Source of the DNA: Amoebophrya sp. A120
Taxonomy: Eukaryota > Sar > Dinophyceae > Syndiniales > Amoebophryaceae
NCBI GenBank assembly: GCA_905178155.1
Contig: CAJINV010000003.1
Coordinates: 7,398,601-7,462,600, forward strand
DNA length: 64,000 nt
Direction of reading: 5' to 3'
Shown: one piece after another, positions 1 through 13,000 of the stretch
Numbering within the stretch: position 1 is the first letter of the stretch
Layout: every line of letters starts with the position of its first letter
Translations under genes and position numbers: made by a program
The notes under the pieces: generated by a model
Told to the model about the DNA's origin: nothing
The model's input: only the letters and a program-made list of their open reading frames with translations
Databases searched by the model: none

Positions 1-2866
1 TCGATCTTTATCGCGGAAATCGTTGCGTCCACGTTTACCCAAGTCCCGTACAGATCTACGACGCTCGGAAGCGTTGCTTGCGCTACTTCTGTACCTCCGT
101 TCTGCAGGGTGTAATTAGCTTCATTAATATTTACGTCTATAGAAGATTGGACATCCCGACGGAAAACTACAAAACCCGCCACGTGGCGGGCCTGGAAATC
201 TGTCTGCCACCAGTTCGTGCCAGCACTCCCGGTTGAAGCGAAGCACTGCTCACAACGGTCTTTGATGCAGTTTTGAGTAGGATCGCTTCCGGCAGCGTGT
301 CCACCAAGGCCAAAAAGCTCATTGGGCATCCTCCGTAAGAAGACATTACCTGGGAAGTAGCCAGGATTGGCAAAGTCGTCGTCTTTGGAAAAGTATGTTG
401 AGCCGGCCGTTGCCGTTTGTTCGGAGGGGTCCACAAGCTGACCCCAGCATCCGCTCGGAAGGGTGCGCTTCGGCATATAGGCCTCCATTGACTGCCCCGA
501 ACAAGTGCCATACATACCCCAGGCGTCTGCGTTCCTGTTGTGGTTCCCAGGCGATTCGTCCCAAGAAAAGGGTGTCGGGTCCGTGTATGCAGCGAAAAAA
601 TCCAAAGTACACCGACCACCCCCAGATTTGAACGATTTCCTTAGCCCGGCACAGAACCTACTTTACATTTTGATTTTCATTTACTATACGGCAGAAAACT
701 ATATCGGACACGGGCACCCGGTAAAATTTCGTGCCGGCAAAATCCATTGCGTACTTGCCTTCCAAGGGGCACGAGTTGTAACGGTGCTTGACGTGTATGC
801 ATGAAAAACTATTATACCTGTACTTACCACTGTAACAACATGCCAAAGAAATGAAAAGCGAGCGTGGTTGCATGAGGATGGAAGTGTGCACTTCAACTTC
901 TACTTTTCTCTCGAATAAATTGCTTGACCACTTTCCTTGCAAGGCCCCAAAACCACTACGAAGACTTCGCCGGTACTCGTCCACAATGCTGAGAACGGTC
1001 CTGCGACAACTTCCGGTCATAATGGTCGAGTCGCTGTTGGGTTTTGCTTGTAGCTGCTCTTCAAAGTCCTCACCGCGGAGCAGCATCAGGGTGCACAACT
1101 CCGCCTCCCCCTCATCCGTTGTGTATCTACCTACAGTGACACAGACGAGACAAGCTCCAGTCAATGATGCAGTTTCATCAGAAACACAACTCTGTTACCG
1201 AGGATTTGTTTTTTCCTTATCTCGGCTTGCTTCTGAAAGTGTCTGTCATGCACAAAAAATGGCGAAGCAGAAAGTAAAAGTAAGAAGCGTCATCGTCATG
1301 ATGTAGTGGACACCCGTACCCAGCGCCACAGGTCAAGGATCCCCTTCCCGGGGGGTGGGCGAGGAAGCACTTATTTCGGCGACCTCATCAGACAATTTCG
1401 AATAGAAAGGATTGGGTAATACAATTTTGAATGACAAATGAGATGGAGAGGCAGCTGTGCGTTTTCATAAACAAGCGACAGCTGTCAAACATGTCTCCAT
1501 ATCAAGTGCAAATATGCCTGGGTCGGGAAGAATGCAACTTGTGATGCTGTACTTGGATTTGCGTGACGAGCAAGAAAAGTCCAGTTTGTGCTGCGCGGGG
1601 CGGGCATTTCTCATGCGGAATAAGCATCAGAGAGCTCTCGAAAAGTGTCTGATGCTAGGTCATGCATTACAGGCATCACGGGTCACGCAGAATATGCATG
1701 ATGACAAACTCTCCCAAGAAGCTTCCAGACCGCCCAGACATATTTGCATTTGATACTCCAGAATCTGAAACGAATCGAAGTCCCGTGCATTCGACAAGCT
1801 CGGCACAGTACGTAAGGCATTCGTAGTAGGTGCGCAATCCGCTAGCGCGATCGTACAGACCAATCGTATCGATTGCAGCGGCTGTACTATGCACGTTCAC
1901 GTGAATTGGGCAGTCTTCATACAGCGACAACTCCTTCGGCAAAGACGAAGTCGCCCCGGCGCCTCTGCGCAGCTTTGTAGTTGCATCGCTTAACCCAGCC
2001 GCGGCGACAACACGCTGTCCGCGGCGCTTCCGCTTGTCTTCACCTTCTCTCGCCTCATTTATCAACAGAAGTCCCCCCTCCCCATATCAAAACGAAATTT
2101 CTGATGCTAGATTTGGATACACAAATCAAATTTGTGTTGCAGTACAGGACTGCACGCAGATCGCAAGCCTCAGCAGGGGCCTTTTGGTGTAGGCGCCTAG
2201 CATGGTAGACGGCTTCCCTCTAGTAGGCCTTAATACAACACAAGAAATCGTCTGCATGACGTGGCGGACGGCCTGGACCTGCTTTCTTGCAAGACAGACG
2301 CGATTTGTGGCGACAAATCTGCATAACAAATTTTCGGACAATACGGGGAGCGGGGATTTTTCCTTGCAATACCATTATTTGCTTCTTCTACTTCGTACAG
2401 CTCATGCTTTTGCAGTAGAGCTGCGGCAACGTCCGTCGAAAACCCATCCGCAGGAGGAGATGGCGCAGGAGTGTCCTCTCGCAGCGCTGGCGTAACGGAT
2501 CCGGGAGCGAGTCGAGGTGCAGGTCGTGCCGGTTCTTCTACTAATACTTCAGCGCGACCGGTTGTTGATATAGGCTCAAAAGGCTGTCGCTCACGATCGA
2601 GTTGTACTTTCAGCACCTTATCACTTTCCTGCTTGCGGTGGCCCGACCCACCAGCATTGCTGCGACCTCTTGCGGCTCTGTTTGATTTCGGACGTGCTTG
2701 TCCGTGAACCCCGAAAGGACCTCTTTCATTCACCGGGAGAGATTCGTCGCGTTTTGATGCTGTGTTGCTTTGGTTGCGCTGACGCTGCTCCCTTTTTCGC
2801 ACGAAAGGCGTGAAAACACTTACACCGCTCCCATTTGATAGAATCTTGCCGGACACCAGTGCTGCT
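1..2866 (-). CDS. Secreted PAN/apple plus discoidin-like protein, 3' end outside the window
   Basis: I read a minus-strand gene in about five exons. The first (about 2866-2381) follows a ctttttcag acceptor and is a Ser/Arg/Pro-rich linker. Exon 2060-1756 plus the short exon below 1500 gives a PAN/apple-like cysteine pattern: YECLTYCAELVEC, then after splicing SCRLFMKTHSC. Exon about 1193-870 has another Cys-rich start (SCVSDE, TGACLVC). The last exon (about 640-1) is open to the window edge in a frame without an early Met. It contains CEQCFASTGSAGTNWWQTDF followed by a hydrophobic VAGFVVFRRD strand, which resembles F5/8-type C (discoidin/fucolectin) domains (WWQ.DLG...V..V...R). Both folds are typical of extracellular adhesion proteins. 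PAN call moderate, discoidin call weaker; the start codon is not identified. Confidence 0.5.
1294..1395. repeat. About 100-bp dispersed repeat, copy 1
   Basis: This stretch (gtagtggacacccg, cagcgccac, cccggggggtgggcgagg, then tcggcgacctcat) reappears with small changes at 42247-42356. It lies in an intron of the PAN gene here and upstream of another gene there. No coding sense is evident. Confidence 0.6.
1500..1755. mobile_element. Introner, TCTGGG family (256 bp)
   Basis: Termini TATCAAGTG and CATTTGATA; the flanking 5-bp direct repeat is CTCCA at 1495-1499 and 1756-1760. Removing the element plus one repeat joins FVSDSG to DMFDSCRLF and completes the PAN cysteine pattern of the host gene. 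Confidence 0.88.
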
Positions 2867-2889
2867 TGGTCTGAAAAAGAAAACCGTTA

Positions 2890-5800
2890 ATTATCCCCTC
2901 CTCCATGTATCAGAAAAATCATGCTTGGCAGACTGCTCTCCCTAACTGGGATCACCGGCGAGGGACAAGGCCGCGGCAGGGCACCTTGTCGGGACCAAAT
3001 AAACACACAGCGCCAGCTATAAAGCTTGGGCCCCGTCGATCGCAGTCTCTCGCTCACAACGTCAAATAAATGCCTCGATCAACAAGATCGCTGTCCTTTA
3101 CCACGGTAGATTTCACATTGCACAAGAATCGAAATGGAACGCTCTGCCTTGTTGTGTAAAGTGCATGCGACATGATGAATTTATTCTGTTCGGCGTTTTC
3201 GCCTTAGAATTCCCTTCTACGACCTCTCAGTCTCATCATCTGTATATCCGTGGTGGCGGAATGCAGCCTTTCCATAGCGCATCCCGATTTCGCCCCAGGT
3301 GCGCGAGAATAGGATGAATACCGCAGCACAGACTCGCACTATGCTGCATGAAAAATTTGCATGAGTGCTTGTGCTTGTACAGCCTGCACAGCTCATCTCC
3401 AATAGTTCGTTGCTCCGTGATTGCATCTGAACAAGCTCCATCGTTATCAATTTAGTTTTTCATGCCGGACAAAATAGCTCAAAAAATCATGATTTTTTTG
3501 TCTGGAGAGGTGACCGCATTTCCTTTTTTGATACTCGAGCTGCGTTCTCTTTGGGCGGTGCTACGTGAAAACCAGGCACCAGAACACCACACGCTGTTGA
3601 AAGAGCAACAACTGAAACGAGTGCTCGCGAAATCTTCTTCCCGCCACGTTCCATGTCCACGAACGGACCAGATACCAAAGCAAAACCTTGAATCGAGTCA
3701 CGAGAAACTTGTTGAAACCTCTCGCGCTTGGCGAAGCGCGCTTTTATCGCTGTGCGCTTGGGTTGTACAAGCGTGCTAGACCGAAACGCAACACGCGTTT
3801 TTTAGACAAAAATAGCCTTGATCTCGAATATGCATGCTGCACCCCACACCGCAAACACTCAGTACTTCTACTTACACTATCTTCAACTCCAACATGCAGT
3901 TTACCACATAAAATGAAAAATCAAAATGCCCAGGCTCGCATTACAGATTTCGCTTTGATACCAAGCCACGTAGCATGAGCAAACGTGCTGTGGCAATCCC
4001 TGGCCCTTCTCTCGCTACTGGCACCCGAGGACAACGAATACAGCTAGCGAGGTAAAAGTATTTGTTCATGGAGAAAATACGAAACTTTCAACATGCATGG
4101 TTTAAGCATGGCAATTGGCAAATAGAAATACCTCGCATATCTATCTAGTAGTATTGCAGCCTCATTCCGGTCGATGGTGCTACACCATCTGGTTCTATTT
4201 AGGACCGAAAAGATGCCGCCCACACTACAGGGCGCGACTGTGTTTACAAAAGTTGTCTTTCAAAGTTGACCATGACGACCACGAAGCTAAATTCAATATA
4301 TATTCTGCCTCGCCTTCAACGAATGTCCCATGCATTTACCACGTTGAAGTTGATTTCCTACAGTGGCTACATTTATACACAGGCCCACGCGGATGTGAAA
4401 CTCCAAGCGCCCTGGGCGGCTACGCCGCTCATCTTTTCTGGTTCCTGGTTGAGCATCGATATCGACGGAAAGCTCTACGCGCCACCAGCTCGCCCAGACC
4501 TTTCAAGTCATTATTAGACTACCCAAATTCAAGGCCAGCCTCAAAATCAATACGTCTCTTGTTTGCTATTGATGACAGACTCAATACTTGCAGGCCTTTG
4601 TTCGCTAGTGATGTTGAACTGGTTCTCAGCAAACAAAGGAACTAGGCCTTGCACAGGAAACTCCTATATCGCTCAACTGTGCATCAAAGAGCCCGACAAC
4701 TCAATCGCACGCATGCGCTGCTTCTGCGAGAAATTTGTATCCCTGTCGGGCGATTTTAGGCGAGGTGCCTTCATATCTCACGTGCAGGACGCCGCCGCCG
4801 TTTTGTATTTAGCCCCGACGAAATGAACGAGAGAGTAAAGAGTGAAAACACAAGGCGTGCCTGTGGCGCTGCACACTGATTTTTCATTCTGTCTGAGGCG
4901 ATTTGTTCGCTCAACTTAGGAGGAAGGATAAATTTCTTACGCTGTGAGTGGCCATGTAACTCAACAGTCGGACGTCCGGCCGTCACGCTGAATGGCCGCG
5001 TACGAAACCCCTGTCTCGAAAAATCGAATCCCCGCAGGTTTGATTTTGAACGGGAGGAGACACCAAAGCTAGCTGCGGTGCAAAAATACTTCCGGGGGGG
5101 GCGCTAGACTCGCATAAAAAAATTATCGAGCGCGGATACTTTATGTCAGTGATTGAGAGGCCGAGATCTTGAATGCAGCGCCCCAAATTTCAAAGAAACA
5201 GTGTTAGTGCCAGTGAGCGCCGCTCCTTACTGTTACTAATTTGCAGCGGCTGACAAGAAAAAAAGCGAATGGACAACCCGCCCTCTTTGCCATGCGCGAC
5301 CATCATAACACACACTTCGCGGCCCGCCGACGTCTAAGCAAAGCAATACTTGACCCCTCGACAACATGACCCAACGAGATGACCAACGAGATGATCTGCT
5401 ATCTACTTTGCGAGCTGCCTAATGCTAGAAGTCATCTTCGAGCCTTCCCCTTGGCGGGCTACTCCGCCACGGGGACGCCGACGCCAACATCTTGGGCATA
5501 GTTTAGTTACCCCGCCTTCAAGACTGCTCTTGTAAGCCGTCTATCACTTCCAGATTTTCGAGGACGCAGGAGGGAGCTAGTAGACCTCTACGCGCCACTA
5601 GCTCGTCCAGCCCTCCAAAATATCGTCCCTACGGAAAAACAGAGGGCGCAATACCGAGCACCATTGCCACAATAACAGTCGGAGCTCCGCCATTGCGATC
5701 ATCAAATTTCTTCCAGTTCCAAGACTGCGACTTTATGTGTCACTAGTATCGTCGATCTTCTGAGAAAGTTCCTGTGGGGTGCTATCGATCCTGACGATGG

Positions 5801-7045
5801 ATTGATAAAGGCCGCACTCAATACTCTCTGCGGAGTCGTAACCTCCCTCAACTTCTAACTAGGTACACACTGGCTGCTCGGCCTACACATTCATATCCGG
5901 AAGATGAGACACGCAACAGCGTCATAAATTCTCTTCTTGATCTCAACAAACGACAAACGGAAACGCGCTCGGATGCTTCGCTTTTCATAAACGCGCCGCA
6001 TTAGCATATTAGTGACAATCTGTTCCTCGCATCTATCATGTTCCAGCTGTCTGCTGGGATTCCAGCAACAAATCTATTCGATTTTCATCAGCTGTAAAAG
6101 TTCGGCATGTCATGCTAGCTCACTGGGATATATGGAAAGAGAAACGCTCATGGCATTCGCAGCTAGAATCAGAAAGAAGTGAAACCTACAACGACTTCAT
6201 CTATTTTTTTGCCAAGTGAGAGCTCCTGCTCCGGCCCCTGCCTTGTTAGATAGTTACTTATGCTGCGAAACATTCACTGGTGGTCTTGATGTAGGCTTCC
6301 TGACGAAGAACTACAACCACACCGAATATCTGCAGAGATCAATTCCAATGGAATCCATTGTTTTTCGTAAAATTATAAAAATGAAAATTAATTTTGTTGT
6401 TCGTACAATAAAAACAATTAGCGGCGTACTCGAGAGAGAAGCCGAGTTAGAAACCGCAGGATGCTGGGGTGAGAAAAGAGGGCTGTCTCGCGCCTCGGCG
6501 GTGGGAAAGGAAAAGGTTCTCGGGTAGGTCTGTTTATCATCTCTCGATAACGCCGAAGAGCTAGCTGCACGGTGAAATTCTTATGAAATGAACATGATGC
6601 TCCTGGGTAGGATTGATTAGGATATCTGGGACTTGTTTTTTAAACATGTTGCGACAAATAATCTTTAAATCGTACACTTGCTGCTATAGTCGTGAACCGG
6701 TGCAGTGTCATAGGAAGACAATAAATCATATGCGATACAGCTAGTACTGCAGGAATCCGTCAAATTTTCAGCTTCGAAAAAGTCATCACGCTGAAGAATC
6801 GATAGCTACCCCGTCAAGCGCGCTAAGCGTCCGCCGGAATACCGTGTAAAGATGTCAGGGTTCAACTCCGCAGAGGACGAAGCGACACAGTCTTCCCCTT
6901 GATGCATGCAGCAAACCAAGAAAGACTGACTAAGATTTTGTTGCGAGGCTCAATCGGCCTGCCATCTGAAGAACAAACTGATCCTTACAAATCATATAAG
7001 TGAGAAAATCAAATCCAGTGTCCTCGCTCGACATGAATCCGGCCA
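2890..7045. other. Gene-poor region with diverged repeats
   Basis: I find no convincing exon here. ORFs are short, overlap on both strands and have no recognisable domain. A roughly 30-bp motif (ctctacgcgccac.agctcg.ccag) occurs near 4475 and again near 5590, and a short gagatgaccaac duplication lies near 5375, suggesting decayed repeats. Confidence 0.5.
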
Positions 7046-7048
7046 TTA

Positions 7049-10000
7049 TACACGACACAGTTCATTGCCAATCTGATGTCTTTTGGCATTGACTTCGAGT
7101 CTGACTTTAAGTTTGACCCTGACATGATGCTTCCAGTGCATAACGAGCGTCACTTCATCAAGGCCATGGGGCTCCCCCTTTTCCAAGCGCTGTTCGGCCG
7201 CTACGAAGGCCGCACAGGATATCCAGGAAAAAAAATGCATACAGATCACACTATGGCAATTTCTATTCTTCTCCGCAGGCACAATGTCCATGATGTCCAT
7301 GACAAAAAGACATATCTGCATGAAGAACGAATGCGCTGCTGCCACACTCACTGCAAGCCAGATTTATTTCCACCGTCTGTCATAGCATTTGGTTGACTAA
7401 ATTTTTTTGAAATTGCAAACCTGCGACAGTGATGCATGGCTTCTCTGCATAAAGCCGCGATATGAAAGGTTCGGCCGGAAATTCTTCCGAATGGAAGCAC
7501 ATAAAATACTATTTTCTTTTGAAGCCCCTGGTACCTGTCTCCAAAAACTGCGCACGTACGCAATCAATGAATGTACACTCCTGAATCCTTCCGACAAGGA
7601 GTCTTTTGCTTCTCATGCTGCTTCTCTTTACCTTAGCGCAAAGCTGCAAGCAACTCGTTGTCGTTGAGCAGCACTTGCAGCTTGTAGAGAAATCACGAAG
7701 ACAAACACAAAAGATATGATCCGGAGGAAATAAAACAGACCCACCCTATTATACTTGTTGTATATGCAAATCTGGGATGTGCGAGAGTTCCGCTTCTGTT
7801 CTGTAATGTGGAGAGAAGCGCTGGGCTGAACGAGGCCAATCGCGATTATGGCTTCATACAACATGCAAAGCTATTCTTCCATTTTACCCGAATCCCCTGT
7901 CAAGCTATCATACCCGAATCATGTTGTTGACGAGGTCCACCTATCAGAATGAAAAAATCCTCCCACACAGCAAAGATAGATTTGTGTTGCTCGATTCGAT
8001 GAGATGCAACGAACAAGAACAAGATTATTTTGGCATGCGCAATACCTTAATCAACGACTCACCAACAAGCACCATTTTGCCAGCCACTACCTCGGGTAAT
8101 GACATCGGAAGGTCTGGCCTGACATTTTGATTGTCAGCCCAGCTATGTGTAGTCATACGGCTTTCTCCATTTTTTTCACCCGTCATCTATACTCATGCCC
8201 ACACATTGAGCAACACGAATTCGACTCACTACCCAGCATTCGAGTAAGAATCTATTAATCTTCAATGTGGGGATCGGGATGGCATTTTTCCGCACGATAC
8301 CACCTCGGACTTGCCTAAACGATCGGAATTCGATATCACATGGGAAAGTGTCCCTACTAGTCCAGAATGTTCAAAATCTTTTCTCGTCTTCGTCATTCTG
8401 ATTGGGAACGAATATATAAGAATCACCACATTTAGCCATGCATAGGAGGACGCTTCTGGTGCTTCTACCAGCGTCAGCGCGTGCAAGTGGAGAGACCGAC
8501 GGCGACGCAAAACGCTGGCATGACAATTGCAACAAAGCAACTTTATTTGCAGTTGCGGACCTTAAAACGTACAAAATTTTGCATTCGATCATTTACTTCT
8601 TCAACTTTGCGATAATTCCTCGAAGACTTTTATTTCCGGTGGTGCATTGACACCGCGGGCGTTCAGGTTTCCAATCAGAATGAGGCTTTCCTGTACATTT
8701 CTGGTTACCAGGGCATGCTTTTTATTTCCATATTCGAAATGTCCCAGACGCCCCCACTGCTGTCGCTATCCACACCGGCGCCACCTGTTGAGTTTTGATC
8801 TTGGTCAACACCTTTCGAGGCTCTTTCATATTCGAGGCAAACCATGGATTCTCTGTACTAATGTGAAGTAACTAGTATTTGCCTGCATTTTTATCGTCGA
8901 ACAACTGCCAGACGAAGGATGGTGCATCGATTCATCTATCTGGGCTTGAGTACCGGGGGCGTTGCTAACCGCCCAAACCAACATAAACATATGAAGAAGC
9001 ATTGGGATCATGCTCACAGGATTGGCACTTGGAAGCCTTCCGTTTATCACTATCATTCCAACTACATTCAGGTAGAGTCCTCTTTTGTATTTGTACCTAG
9101 AACGAAGTACTCACAACAGCAAAAAAGGGACAACGAAGTAGCAATGTTCCCCAGTCTAGGCCTAGGGAAAAAGCTGTCTGTGCACCGAAGAAACAGTACC
9201 TCGCGGTTGCAGGCTGAACTTTTTGCAGACTGCCTTGAAGTCGGGCAGTGCCGACAGAAGCGGGATCTTTACCATTACGCTGGCACGCAGGCCTGTTCCG
9301 AGATTTGACGGGCAGACGAGCACGTATCCCAGATGGTCGTTGTGCATGAAGTCGTAGTATCGTCTGGAAAAAACTGTTCCCTACCCGTACTCAAACGGAA
9401 ACTTTGTTTCACGCACGATTTAAGTGCAGCAGAAGTCGAGCCGTATTGTTAGAAACCAAAGCGCCAAACAAACTTGAAGATGCGGACTGGTTTGCAGGCT
9501 GCAATTTGGTGTGCTACAACTACTTCCGGCAGTGCAGTTGCTCTCTGTCAAGCTGAACACACAGCGTAGTCTTTCCCTCGTCCCGGACAGCAATTGTACA
9601 CATCGCGTTTCTACTTCCGCCCCTCGTCTGCCGTGACAACTACGTGCCTTGTGATCAGAAATCATACTACATTGCAAAAACAATCCCAGTTCGAGTAGTT
9701 AGTATGGGAAGGGATAATTTTTCCTTTTGGTACATAGCCCTCGGCCTTAACGACGTCTTGCACAGCGTTGCACCCTGTTGCAAACCGCGAAAATACCTCC
9801 TTGATGTCGGCGCCCATCTGCATGGATATGATCCGGGTGTGGTCCTCCTCGTTCACCCAGACCTATCCTGTGTAAAACAACCGTCGTCCCCACCCCAAAA
9901 CCAAGATGGCGGTTTTTCTACACGACAAGCCGAGAAGTTTCGGGCTCGGGCTCGGCTGTTGCGGACTACAAGTTCGCTCTATGTATTGGTGATAAGCGCT

Positions 10001-13000
10001 AGCGCCGCACTGGCATCACAAGTCGATCATCTTAAACTTACAAATATTTCCTGAAGAAGATTGATTACATCACAAAGAAATTCCACAATAGCATTTAGAA
10101 AAAAAATCCTGATGGGGCCGGGCTGCGGCTGCGCATCCGAAATATCGTCTAAGTACTACGCATACAGATATTTATTGTGAGACATATCTATACTTATGGG
10201 GTGGCGGGGGCGACGTTTCTACTGAGCATAAGACCAGGAAGTTCTTCTTGTCGTTGAAGAAAATTCCGTATCAGTGTGCAAAACTCACCGCTCTCTGTAT
10301 CATAGCAAAAATAGCATCAGAAACGACAGCAGAGGCGCAGCTTCTGTGTGACAGGAGATCCCGGCACATAGTTGGAGTCGAGTGCTACAACAGCTTGTCA
10401 TCACCATGCAAGTCAGTGCTCAAAGGCAACGGCATGGGTTGCAATTTAAATTTTGCCTGTCAAAGAAGCGGGAGGGGGGGTTGTGCACTGTCATATTCCG
10501 CGCGCGTCCGGCCAGTGTCGACCCATGCCCCCCGAAAGTAGCAGTGTGGAGTCCGGCTCTTGAAAGAGGAAGTGGTCGTTTCGGAGTTTCTCCTCCTCTT
10601 CGTAAGTGATCCCGTTAGGCTTGGGTTCGTACGACTTGCTGCCCACGTATGAAAGTGCAGAACTCCCGCTCCGCCTGCTTGCACTTGCTTCTAGAAGGGC
10701 ATGATGAAGATGAACAAGAGCAAAATACAAATAGTAGCAGACGCAACACCAGTATATTAACAGAGTAGTTGTAGTTGACAAACGAACCTTCATTCGAGAC
10801 GGACAATCTGCGGCTATTTCCGCTCCAGGAGCTCGTCACGCAGGCAGCGTACAATTGCCAAAAAGCTGAGCATGGAAATCGAAATCCTAATCCAACCGGT
10901 GCTGCACCTCATCGCACTATTGGTATTGCTCTCAATTTCGCATCACAAGTGTAAATGAAAACTAGGGGGAGCTGTGCAGGGTCGCTTCATACCGCGAGCG
11001 GATAGTAGTCGCCTTTCAGATCCCCTTCCAAGGTCATCAGTGCCTTCACCACTACTCGTTCAAGCTCCCGCCATCATCGCAGCGTAAAGCACACTCATAC
11101 CAGAAATCAACCGGATCAATTTCACGTAGGTGTGTTTCCGGGACAGAAAGTTTTGCGATGCTGATCTGCAGCAGGGGCAGGGTTCTGTCATGCATCCTGG
11201 AGCATGGAAGTAATGCAGACCAGCGTGACAAAGGTTTGTCATGCTCAACAAACAGCCTGATTTCTGGCTCCTGACCTGAAAAATGAAAAAAGCATTACAA
11301 CTACGAAACTCATTTTTTTCTGGCATGGGTGTAGTTCTTTCCTGTTGGGTAGGCGGTCCTCCTTGGTGCATGCCGGCGGGAGCCGCAGGCCGCGAACGCT
11401 TCGCCCGGTCCGCACGCGGGAAGATATCACGTACTGCCCCGTCGGATCAATGTCAGTGGAGTCCAGCTATCCGCTGAAAATCTTTCAGGGTCAGGAACGA
11501 AAGAGCCGAAAATTGCTATTTCTATGTTGAAATGTGGCGGCTCCTTCCGGGCAACATCTCCACCAAGTAAAGGTGGCGGGAGCGGTCTAGTCTCGTTTTA
11601 CGTCAATACATTTGAATAGGAGAAACAGCTAGAGTTTATGACTTACAACAGAGGACATCATAACGTCAATGTCAACCGACGAGCAGCATGACAGCACACT
11701 GCGCGTTGCATTCGTTTTCCTTTTCGCTCTTTTCACCTTGCTGACATGAGTGCTTGCAAGCATACCAGCTTCGAGATGTCCATATCTGTGGGGTGGACTG
11801 CGTCTGCCGCATAGCCGCCGTATCAAATGTAAAAGTGTCTGGGTCTGGAAGAATGCAACTTGTGATGCTGCATTTGGATTCCAAAAAAATTTGTATTGCA
11901 TGAGTACCAAAGGAAAGGCAATTTTTGCTACGCTGAGAAGGCATTTGTCATGCGGAATACGCATCAAGAAGCCCTCAAAAAATCTGTATTGCTATGGGGT
12001 GCATCACAGATATCATGGCTCATGCAAAACGTGCACGACAAGTGTCAGATTCTTCCAGACCCAGACACTTTTACAGTTGATACGCCGTGTCGGATGTCAA
12101 TGATCGGGTCAAACAATTTCGCAAAAACCTGCCAAAATGCACGTACAGTTCACCTTCTCCTTCACATTATCAACAAACTCTTAAATATAAAATATTCTCT
12201 TTTGCGATGCGCGATATGAGGCTGGGACGAAGCAACTACGAGGAAAAAAAAAAGTTGCCGTACGTTGTAGCTCTCCTCATCCCCGGCGACGATACCGCAA
12301 GTCTTGATCATCGGGTGGCCCTTGTTGTCCATGCCCGTTTTGATGCAGCGCGCGAGGCCGACGCCCATCTCCGTTTTGAGGTCCTTGAGTTCGGCGTACA
12401 GGTCGGGATTCGCCTTGAGCACATCCGTCATAATGCTGTTGTGGTGGGACAAGTCGGGGCACTCGTCCGGGCACACGTCGTGGGGGAAGCCGGGATACTC
12501 CTCATCCCCGAGGCCGGGCATGAATTCGTAGATAAACTCGCCCTTCTCCAGCGCTTGTTCCATCTTGATCAACTTCGCACAGCCCTCGATCATGTTGTTC
12601 ACGAGAGCCACCTCAGACACGCCTAACCGGTCCGAGTTCGAGATGTCAAAAATCCCTCCCACGGCGCCGGAATCCACTCCCGCACCCCCGCGGGCCTGCA
12701 AACGCATCCCCTTGCAGATGTCACGGAAGTCGTGTCGGGCGGACAACTTGGGCAGCTATTTGAACAATTTGGGACTTGTTCGAGGGTGGTTCCAGCTTTG
12801 GAACATTGAAAACAAAAAGCACAACTGAAAAGGACGAACAAAACGCGTATGATCAGTTCGAGCTGTATGTGTAGCTGTATCTCTATCTTCACCACCGAAG
12901 CTACCACATTTACCCGAAGTGGATAGTTAATATGGGCGTGCGGGACTGCAAACCAGAACAAGGAGGAGCAGTAGAAAATCTATGCACAGGTAAAATAAAA

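Noticed and set aside
167-619. A 150-codon minus-strand ORF starting near 619.
   Set aside because: It is a shadow of the discoidin-like frame, which is open over the same stretch and carries the recognisable motif.
1500-1755. ORFs inside introners, such as the one at 1457-1753.
   Set aside because: They differ between copies and are broken by family variation, so the elements appear non-coding and non-autonomous.
12087-12626. Plus-strand ORFs opposite the kinase exons (for example 12087-12626, 13482-14189, 15530-16003).
   Set aside because: They are antisense shadows of conserved kinase exons with high GC at third positions.
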